Shown here: piece by piece, positions 55,606 to 64,000 of the stretch
How the letters are laid out: every line of letters starts with the position of its first letter
How positions within the stretch are numbered: the stretch's first letter is position 1
Source: Arachis hypogaea
Lineage: Eukaryota; Streptophyta; Magnoliopsida; Fabales; Fabaceae
Direction of reading: 5' to 3'
Assembly (NCBI RefSeq): GCF_003086295.3
Contig: NC_092051.1
Coordinates: 15,182,810-15,246,809 of the forward strand
DNA: 64,000 nt
Made by a program: the position numbers and the translations under genes
The notes under the pieces: generated by a model
Seen by the model: only the letters and a program-made list of their open reading frames with translations
What the model was told of the DNA's origin: nothing
The model's database searches: none

Positions 55606-56109
55606 TTTCAATCGATTTTTCGATCGAACCGGCCGGTCCGGTTCGGTTCTGATAACACTGATACCACCCGAATCCGCCGGTACCCATCCTGCCCGTACCT
55701 GCTCGGGGCGGGTAATTACACCCGCCCCCACCGGGGCGAATTTTTAGCGTGGCGAAATCTTGGGAGGGGCGGGGCAGGGTCGGATTTAGGTAATACCCGT
55801 CCCTACCCGTCCCGCTATATATATAATATATGTAAAATAATTAGTAAATAATTAATAATATTGTATCATATTTAAATTTTTACTTTAATTTATGTTATGT
55901 ATGTGATGCTGGTTATATAAATTTTAAATTTTAATTTTATTTATTGGATTTTAATAATTATAGGGGCGGGTACCCGTGGGGACGGGTTAGGGTTCAACGT
56001 TTTACTACCCGTGGATAGAAGCGAGACAGATTCTATGCGGGTTATTGTACGGTGAGGCGGGATCAAGTAGAGCAAAAACCCGCCACTACCCGCCCCGTTG
56101 CCACCCCTA

Positions 56110-56695
56110 AGAGGAAGAAAGAAGAGATGCAAAAGATCGTAAAACTAAATTTTTGAATTCTTTTATTCAAGGTTAAGACTTTTATCCATATATAAATAAA
56201 AAAAATCAAATTTTTAGAATCACCTAAAATAAAATTAATTACACAAAAATTTTATTTCTAATATTATATAAATTATTTTAGAATGTTATTATTTAAATTT
56301 GCAAATAAATAGTCTCAAAAAGAGACGATTTATATATTAAAATTTCAACTTGTTTAATACATAAATTGCCTTAGGACATACTTATTTAGGTTTATACATA
56401 AATAATGTTAGAGGATTATAATTTTTGTGCTAAATTATCAACTCATTTTATACGTAAATCATTTTAGGGTGTAGTTATTTAGTTATTTCTTAAAATTTTT
56501 AAACTCATTAATTTTGTTATATAACAAAAAGTAAATAAAAATAAAACGATTGTGTTTATATTTTTTACATATCTCATTAATTTAGTTATTTTTATATCTT
56601 TTATTTTCTCCAATTTTATTTTTAATTTAGTAGTTGAAAATAATATAAACTTATCTGTTTATGAATGTTGGTACTAAAAATGATTTTTTTTTTAC
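56110..56695. other. AT-rich intergenic, nothing recognised
   Basis: No gene or paired repeat seen. Confidence 0.5.
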
Positions 56696-57470
56696 TAGAA
56701 GGCATTTCGATTACATAAGCGGGTAAGGCAAAGTCAAAGAAAGAAGGTGCAAAGAGCGTCGAAGTCGAAAGATAGTTATTGTCTTTCTTTGAACATCAAG
56801 ATTTGTTACTCGACTTTCAAGTTGAGTGGAGAACATGGATGCAAAATTTGAGAAGTAAGTTGAAGAAAACATGAAACTTGAAGACCAAGGAAGATGTAGA
56901 TGTCAAAACTTGGGAGTTAAGATTCTTCATGGTCAAGACAAGGTTATAGCATGAGAAAAAGGAAGAAGTAAGATCATGGTCAAGATGCTCTATGCCAAGA
57001 TTCTCATGATCTATAAATAGGAGAAATTCAAAAGAGCTCTGGAATTTTCATAATAAAATATTAGATCATCACATAAAACTTTGCAAAAATTTCAGTCCTA
57101 ATGATGCAACGGAAGATCATGGAATGTAAGTGCATGTGAGTGTTAGGAGTCTATTTTATGTTATTTTCCTTTGTTTTCTTTTCGTTTTAATTCATTTTTT
57201 GTGTTTTTAATATTTTATTGTTATTTTATTTTCTTTCAGTTTTAAGTTTACTCTTTCTTTTATTTAAAGCTTTCATATATTTTATTTATTTTCTTTTATT
57301 ATAATTCTTTATTATTTGCCACAATTCAAACATTTCATATATTTCTTGCATTTTCGACACAAATACTAAGTAATATTCAGGTCGAGCCTACTCTTTTTTA
57401 GAGGAGTCATATTTGCTTACCGAACTGAGATATTGATACACACTTAATTCGATACTGTGTCGAGGTTTAC
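56696..57470 (+). mobile_element. LTR remnant followed by a primer-binding-like site
   Basis: Contains a TATA box (TCTATAAATAGG at about 57010), a polyadenylation-like AATAAAATA (about 57051) and a long T-rich U5-like stretch. It is followed at about 57488 by ATTGGCACACGTTGG, a decayed form of the TTGGCGCCGTTGCCGGGG primer site seen in many plant gypsy elements. The left edge is uncertain. No gag or pol follows. Confidence 0.5.
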
Positions 57471-58176
57471 CAAAAATAAAGTGAAACAAATTGGCACACG
57501 TTGGAGATGATGGATAACTCACCATGCTTTGTGCTGAACAGATCCTCAAGCTCAGCAATCCGAAATACATCACCTTTATAAGATGGATGTTCGAGATCCT
57601 TCTACAATTCGTGTGAATTATCACACCACGGTCCCCTCTATAAAATTTCTAGGCTCAAGAATCCATGTAGCCATGACAGCACAAACATGTTGTAACGGGT
57701 CCAAACATCATATGAATCATTTGTTGAAACTGATTTGAGTAAGGTGCTATCAATAAATCTAATTTTATTCTTTGATTTTAGACACATCTACACAGATCTG
57801 AACCACGTGTGATAGTTAAATGTGGTCAATGAAATGGTTGTGAAAGTAATTTCAGGTGTCTCATTTGGATGAAAATAGTAACAACTTGAAGGATCTTATA
57901 GAAATTTGTTGCAATGAAAATGTACCTGGATTTATTGTCTCATTTATTGTTATTGATGAATAAATCGGTTAGATCTATCTTTCACGAGTTACTCTCACTA
58001 TAAATTCTCATATGTGGAAAAAAATTCACATCTTATTGTAGGCTCCACGTTTATCACCATAAACAAAATTCTGTTCAAATTTGTAGAATTGTGGTGAAAC
58101 GGTAGAACAAGCATCATATAAAAAGAGATAGTTGAGAAATAAAAAAAAAATCATTATTTTTGTTATTACTATCATC

Positions 58177-58180
<4 letters not shown>
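57471..58180. other. Possible internal 5' region of the decayed LTR element
   Basis: Mixed-composition sequence with no continuous frame. It may be untranslated leader or degraded gag, but I recognise no motif. Confidence 0.3.

Positions 58181-58220
<40 letters not shown>
58181..58220. repeat. TA dinucleotide microsatellite
   Basis: Uninterrupted TA repeats of about 40 bp. Confidence 0.95.
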
Positions 58221-58223
<3 letters not shown>

Positions 58224-58549
58224 CAGTGTATTTTAATAGTATCCAAAAAATACTTAATTAATAAAATAAAATATATATTAAATTTAAATAATTACATATT
58301 TTAATTCTTATAATATAATTTAATATAAAATTTTAATTACACACCTTTTAGTTTACTATTACAAGACAATGATTGAAGGATATAGCTCAAATGGAGCAGA
58401 TGAGAACCCAAAGTATATTAGAGGATATAAAAACAAAATTCATCTTAGTCAATCATTATATCTCATCCAGCTTACCAGATACAGCAAAAATGATCCTAAA
58501 AGAGATAGAGGATAGTTAGAGTTTTTAAAATTTGCATAAAGTACCCTTT

Positions 58550-59070
58550 ATTTAGGATTTAGCCGAAGAAAGTTAAAAGTAAAAAGTATTATCCTTTAAA
58601 TGTACTAAACACATTAAATATTTAATTTTTTTTCATATTTTTTTTTTTTAATTTATAACATTGTTAACAAGTATCACTGAACAATTTTCACTTAATTATT
58701 TGCTCCTTCGATGTGTTCTGCAGATGAGATGGAATTGAGTGCAAAATTATTTAGAAATGACAAAATTTTTTGGAGTTAACAAGTCTGATTTAGTTTTTTG
58801 AGGCAAAGTCTGGACCAAAAATTCTAACCAAATACGTATTCCAATTTTTGTTTATTTATTTATTTTTGAAATGATAGATGAATAAGTATTTTGTAATTAA
58901 ATTTTAATTAAGTTTCTAAAAAAATTAGTTTTTTTTAAATAACAGAAACAAAAAATTATAAAATTAAAAATATTCTTTTATAATAAACGCAAAAGTTTTT
59001 TTATATACATTTTTAAGAAAAATACAATTTTTTTAAAATGAAACAAAACAAAAATATTTGAAACCAAAAA
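58550..59070 (+). repeat. Dispersed repeat, copy 2 (no MITE)
   Basis: Collinear with 53533-54415 apart from the 360-bp MITE. It keeps the empty insertion site. Confidence 0.85.
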
Positions 59071-60547
59071 AGATTAGATTAAATTTTTAATATTATTATT
59101 TTAACAATTTTAATATTACAAAATTTTAAATTATAATATGTTATTATATAAAATATTATCTTAAATATTATATACATATTATAATAATTTAGGCATAATA
59201 TTATTAAATATATACACATAATTGACAATGTCTAATAATTATAAACTATAATAATAAAAGATAAATAAATTTATAAAATTAAAAAAATAATAATAAGGTG
59301 CATAATATACAAAAGTGCATTACAACATATAAATATAAATATAACACTAATTTAATTAAAGAAGTATTAATATTTGATTTATTATTGATAAAATGTAATC
59401 AGTATACTAAAATAGAGATGATGGAAGAGGAAGAAAATGAAGAAGGATAATTGAGAGAATAAATTTTACAATTAATTTTCAGCGGTAAAAATTAAAAGCA
59501 AAAGCTACAAATATTGCTTCAACTAAACGTACATCTAAGATTAAAAATCATGTTAAAAAAATTATTTAAACAAATTTGGTCGAACGTTCAATACTTTTAA
59601 ATGTACGTTTATGCTTTTAAACGCTAAATCAAACATACTCTAAAAAGTCTAAAACCTCAAGAATTTTAGTTTATTAATAAAGAAATTTTTAATAACTAAA
59701 ACTTAAGTTGTTACTATGCAAAAAGCGCATGAATATTTATTTTCTTAAAACCTAAAACTCTTGATTTTTTAAAAAAGAACTTTTCATATTTATATATCTT
59801 TATTGAGTAGACTAAGATAGGTATGTCTAAAATGAACACAACAATTATGTGTTTATTGGATGCGTCGCATTTATATAGACCATTAGATTTGATTAGATGA
59901 AAATTAAAGGCTAATATAAAAGAAGAGCATTGATGGACTTTAATAAATACAGAATATTTTAGTACATAAATAAATGTTTTAAATGATAATACTTTAATAC
60001 ACAATATTTTAAATAGTAACAGAATCTTTTATTCTTAAATAATTAAATATAAAACATATAAATACAAAAATATGAGTATTCTTTATTCAATAAGATTAAT
60101 TATTATGCAAGAAATTTTTATGATATTAAAAAATTATATTAAAATAAAATTTTAAACTGTAACATAAAAATATAAAATAATAAAATTTTATTTTATATTA
60201 CTTGACAAATAATTAGATTATTATATTTAAAATTTATTAATTAACTAATTTTATTAAAGATATTACTATATAATATAATTTTTTATCAAAATATTTCAAA
60301 AATATAATTTATTAAAAATATTATATATAATACATGAAAATATTAACCTTTTATTTTTTTCAATTTAAAAAAACAAATAAATAATATAATTTTAAAAACA
60401 TGCCTATCATATTACATATTTACTTATATTAGTAAGACCTAAACTAATCAAACTTACGTAATTAAAAATATAAAACATATAAATACAAAAAAATAAAGTA
60501 TTTTGAAAATATTATGATATTTGTACACTAATTTTTCATATATATGT

Positions 60548-61633
60548 GGTAAATTTTACTCTATTCTTTATATTTTAACATGTAAATTACCCTTTATGAC
60601 ATGTCACTTTTTAATTGGTTGTTATGTTAACTAAGGTTAAGCTATTTTGTAATTAATAAATTATTTAAAAGAATAAATGTATAATATGATAAAATACTAA
60701 AAATTGAATCTTTGCTCTCTGCACACCTCGTTGTTTCTCTTTCTGATTGCTCTTCTATGTTGATTTAAATTTGTAGTGGATCTGCGATTAGTTGAAGAGA
60801 GTGTATTTGATCGTGTGATGCTATTTTGTAGTTGTCTTTTACTCTTTAGTTCACATAATTTTGTGTCACATATAAATTCTTGATTATCAGGATGCATTAA
60901 TCTATGATTTAGGGTTGTGATAATTATTGCATGGAAAAGTCTAGGGGACTAGCAATTTTGTTAAATTCTAGCCAGCATGTAAGCAGCAAAGAAAAGTGAG
61001 CCATTGGATGAAATCTCACACCATTAAAATTATCATTGATGGCTATTTGATGGCTACAAATCACAAAAGTTGCTGGCCCCTAGCATTCCTCTTATTGCAT
61101 ATATTAAAGTGATGCTTGAATTAGATATGCATTTGATCCATCTGTCTATTAGAATTTAAATTGGACTATATCAATTAGATCAAAGCCGTTCTTTGGAATG
61201 GCTATGGATCATTGGATCGTACATAAGATCCGTTGCATTAGATATTTAAAGGATACTTGCATCTTTACTCTCTGTCCTGCTTCGAGTTACAGTGTGCCTT
61301 CAACGCGCTTTGAGTGATGAAGGAATAGTGGAAGGGAGGAAATATATTTCAGTCAACAGAAAAGGTGTTTAATTTTTCAATAGAAGGGTGAAACGAATTT
61401 AAGTAATAATGATTTGATAAAAGAATATAAATTTACATTTTAATATTTATAAAAATTATATAATTATCCATTTTAAAAAAATATTTAATTATAAAATGAT
61501 CCTATTTTAGTTAAGATGTTAACTCTCATTAAGTTAAATTAACTTAAATTAAAATTAAATATTTAATTAAAATGTGTCATGTCATAGAGGCTAATTTACA
61601 TGTTGTTTTAGAGGGAGTTAGGTAGAATTTACC
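60548..61633. mobile_element. TIR element, copy B
   Basis: Ends GGTAAATTTTACTCTATTCT and, reversed, GGTAAATTCTACCTAACTCC continue as AACATGTAAATTA(C/G)CCT, then TATGACATG. Copy A at 39314-40189 shares both ends. The flanks are TATATAT-rich on both sides, which hides any target duplication. The core has no recognised gene. Confidence 0.8.
60941..61083. mobile_element. MITE, copy 2, inside element B
   Basis: CTAGGGGACTAGCAATTTTG at the left and, reversed, CTAGGGGCCAGCAACTTTTG at the right are inverted repeats. The interior GATGGCTATTTGATGGCTAC and TGAAATCTCACACCATTAAA correspond to copy 1 in reverse. Confidence 0.8.
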
Positions 61634-62447
61634 TATATATATAAATTTGGTCAAGTTAGAGAATAAAAAATTTAACTAAAACAATAAAAAAATACTTGAA
61701 AATAATAAAAATAAAAAATGATCTTATTATAAATATATAATTTTAAATATTATATATATGAAACTTTAAATGTTAATTTTAATAAATAAAAAATATTTAT
61801 TTTTTATATTTATATGTTTTATATTTTTAATTATGTAAGTTTAATTAGTTTAGGTTTTACTAATATAAGTAAATATATAATATGATAGGTATGTATTTAG
61901 AATTATATTATTTTTATTCTGTTTTTCTAAAAAAAATTGAAAAAATAAAAAAAGGTTAATATTTTCATGTATTATATATAATATTTTAAATAAATTATAT
62001 TTTCAAAATATTTTGATGAAAAATTATTTTATATAATAATGTCTTTAACAAAATTAGTTAATTAATAAATTTTGAATATAATAATCTAATATTTGTAAGT
62101 AATATAAAATAAAATTTTAATTATTTTATATTTTTATGTTACAGTTTAAAATTTTATTTTAATATAATTTTTTAATATTATAAAAAAATTTTGCATAATA
62201 ATTAATTTTATTGAATAAAGAATATTCATATTTTTGTATTTATATGTTTTATATTTAATTATTTAAGAATAAAAAATTCTGTTATCATTTAAAATATTAT
62301 GTATTAAAATATTGTTATTTAAAATATTTATTTATGTATTAGAATATTTTTTATTTATTAGAGTTTATCAATATTCTTCTTTTATATTAGTCTTTAATTT
62401 TTATCTAATTAAATTTAATAATCTATATAAATGTGGCACATTTAATA

Positions 62448-63130
62448 AGTATATAATGATTGTACTTGTTTTAGATCTACTAAGACGCTAACATAACTCT
62501 AAAGAAATTGTTTCAAAATGGATTGGTACGGTCAAATGGTCAATACTACATTACATATATATAGACAAGACCACAAACCAAGTCCTGTGCTTGAATAGAG
62601 AAAAGAAAAAATTAAAAATAAATTGGAAGACATCTCAGCACTTAGCAGTATATTAGTACATTAGTATAATTATATTTAAGTTTTTATTACTGTATTACCA
62701 GTATTACAGCAATATATAAGCTTAGCAATTTTTTTTATCAAAATCATTAAATCATCAAATACATACTATATAATATACTCAATAATAATAAAATTCCAAA
62801 TTATTTTTAATTACAAACTACTACATGTTTTTATGTTTATTTTATATTTGCTTTATTTTTTTTATATAATGTACAAATCTCTTAGCAATTATATATCCAT
62901 AGTTTCACCAATCTTTTTTCTTTTTAACATTAATTCAATGGTTATTCATTTTTTTACAATTTCAATTAAGTGATCCATTACCACAACTTTTGTCAGATTA
63001 AAGATAAAAAAGTAGTAAAATATCTTTATTATCTGATTAATTCGATTAGTGGTGTGTAATTCCCACGGATTCATTCAGCAGTTTGTTATAACATGGTAGC
63101 ACCGTGACAAGGAAGAACTACCGGATTATT
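62448..63130. other. AT-rich intergenic, nothing recognised
   Basis: No gene or paired repeat seen. Confidence 0.5.
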
Positions 63131-63132
63131 AT

Positions 63133-63656
63133 AAATTATAGTTTTAGAATTGAACTGGTAATTGATTAGATTATTAGTTTAATCGATAAATCATTATCTG
63201 ATTAATTCAGTTATAATTAAATAAAAATATAAAAATAAAATTAAAATAAAAGTTAAATGTATGTTTTTAAAAATATATTAATAACAATTAAATATTAAAT
63301 TTTAGATATAATTTATGTACGTGTTCTTATTTATTTAGTATCTAAGTCAATTCATATTTAAAAGAGTGAACTAATAAAAATTTATTCCTTATTTATTATA
63401 TATTTATTTTTTGTAACATATATTATTAACAAACAAGATGGCATAGTGGGAACAGGAGGTGTTGTATACACCTTGTACCATGTTCCAACCAACCTGCCAA
63501 CAGTTTTGGAGTTGTAGTGGATGGAAGCTCTTACAATGGTTCGACGGCACGTGGGTGCTTCATGGATCTGATCTGGTTTAGTGTGGCCTGAAATGTAAAC
63601 CGTTTAGACCATCGGTTTTTCAATTGAACCGGTTGGTTCGGTTCTATTTTATTATT
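63133..63656. mobile_element. hAT-like element, copy 2 of the AACCGG-rich family, decayed
   Basis: Left GTTTTAGAATTGAACTGGTAA and right (reversed) AGAACCGAACCAACCGG resemble the ends of 54582-55656. In between are the same ordered landmarks: an A/T-rich block with AAAATATATTAATAACAA, TATTTAAAAG, the A-box-like GATGGCATAGTGG, GCTCTTACAATGGTTCG and TCAATTGAACCGG. Confidence 0.65.
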
Positions 63657-64000
63657 GTAGTAGTTTTTCTTTCTCTTGTTAATTCTGACTATATTTGTCC
63701 ATTCCAGAGCCTCCTTAATATTTACTGTGAGACACAAACTTTCTTCTGACGTCACGAGTACCAAAACTCATGGTACCTATTTGAAGGACTATTATTGTAG
63801 CTCACTCTAACAACTTTGCCAACTCTAACTCTTTATATCCTATCTCACAACATTTGTCATATGATAAACTAACTCTAAAATATAAGTCACTTTCTCTAGT
63901 CATCACCTCAAATCCAGAACTTAGCACTTATGAGAAAGCGGCTACACATAAATGTTGGTGAAAGGCAATACAAGATAAATTGACAGTTCTAGATCAGAAT
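63657..64000. other. Window end, nothing recognised
   Basis: Mixed-composition sequence without an open frame or a paired repeat; a gene could begin beyond the edge. Confidence 0.4.

Larger units (their letters stand above)
54582..55656. mobile_element. hAT-like element (inner), copy 1 of the AACCGG-rich family
   Basis: Starts GTTGTCAGAACGAAATCGG and, reversed from the right, GTTATCAGAACCGAACCGG. It is rich in AACCGG and ACCGATT motifs. A tRNA-like segment and a triplicated 60-bp unit lie in its right half. The sequence around 63133-63656 is a second, more decayed copy. The flanking octamers agree only at five of eight positions. Confidence 0.7.
54559..56109. mobile_element. hAT-like element (outer), with another element inside
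   Basis: Ends TAGGGATGGCAA and, reversed, TAGGGGTGGCAA. Flanks are GGAGGAAG (54551-54558) and AGAGGAAG (56110-56117), seven of eight identical. The right part carries GGGGCGGGTACCCG-type sequence typical of this kind of repeat. The element at 54582-55656 sits inside it. Confidence 0.8.
59842..62447. mobile_element. Long inverted-repeat element with ~0.65-kb arms
   Basis: The left arm (about 59842-60500) and the right arm (about 61793-62447) are reverse complements over their whole length. For example CATTTATATAGACCATTAGATTT pairs with the right arm's AATAATCTATATAAATG, and CTATCATATTACATATTTACTTATATTAGTAA pairs with its partner near 61850. The outer tips share GCATTTATATAGA. The arms hold no coding frame. 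The loop holds TIR element B, which itself holds a MITE. Long TIRs suggest a Mutator-type or fold-back element; no target duplication was identified. Confidence 0.85.

Overview
The window is nuclear DNA of a flowering plant. Host genes carry GT-AG introns, intergenic DNA is very AT-rich, and most of the sequence is nested, decayed transposable elements of types found in eudicots. The mix of TE families looks like a legume, possibly Arachis, but that is an inference from recalled family resemblance, not from an alignment.

Three host genes can be modelled with full open frames across their introns. (1) A minus-strand MARF1/limkain-b1-like protein (NYN nuclease-like domain plus OST-HTH/LOTUS), 16633-19214, 3 exons, 627 aa. 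(2) A plus-strand nuclear-envelope-associated protein (NEAP) with a long coiled coil and a C-terminal membrane segment, 43985-47632, 5 coding exons, 344 aa. (3) A minus-strand secreted X8/CBM43 callose-binding-type protein, 48871-50529, 4 exons, 369 aa. Genes 2 and 3 converge tail to tail.

Layout: 1-3005 is the decayed 3' half of a Ty3/gypsy element. 4291-13006 is an LTR-to-LTR Ty3/gypsy element of Tat type, minus strand, inserted in a TTA microsatellite; it carries a spliced gene on the opposite strand between integrase and the 3' LTR. 13007-15400 holds microsatellites, a local duplication and a purine/pyrimidine-rich element. After the MARF1-like gene, 21022-27370 is a Mutator-like element with a 10-bp target duplication, a broken transposase and, on the other strand, a plant-mobile-domain (PMD) gene flanked by inverted repeat arms. 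27926-28018 is a tRNA-derived SINE with its target duplication. 28100-31380 is MITE and AT-rich repeat DNA. 31410-39313 is a Helitron with helicase and RPA-like pseudogenes, itself inserted near the end of another TIR element. 40489-40926 is a GC-rich solo-LTR-like block.

The NEAP gene has a 732-bp Mutator-type MITE in intron 2. From 50.9 kb to the end no gene was found: there are hAT-like elements with 8-bp target duplications nested in one another, a MITE with a matching empty paralogous site, an LTR remnant, and a large inverted repeat (about 0.65-kb arms) that encloses two further nested elements.

The TE proteins are all interrupted. The three host genes look intact. The most informative material is in how the elements nest, in the two elements that carry extra non-transposase genes (antisense gene in the gypsy element, PMD gene in the MULE), and in the terminal and target-duplication evidence that gives base-level boundaries.
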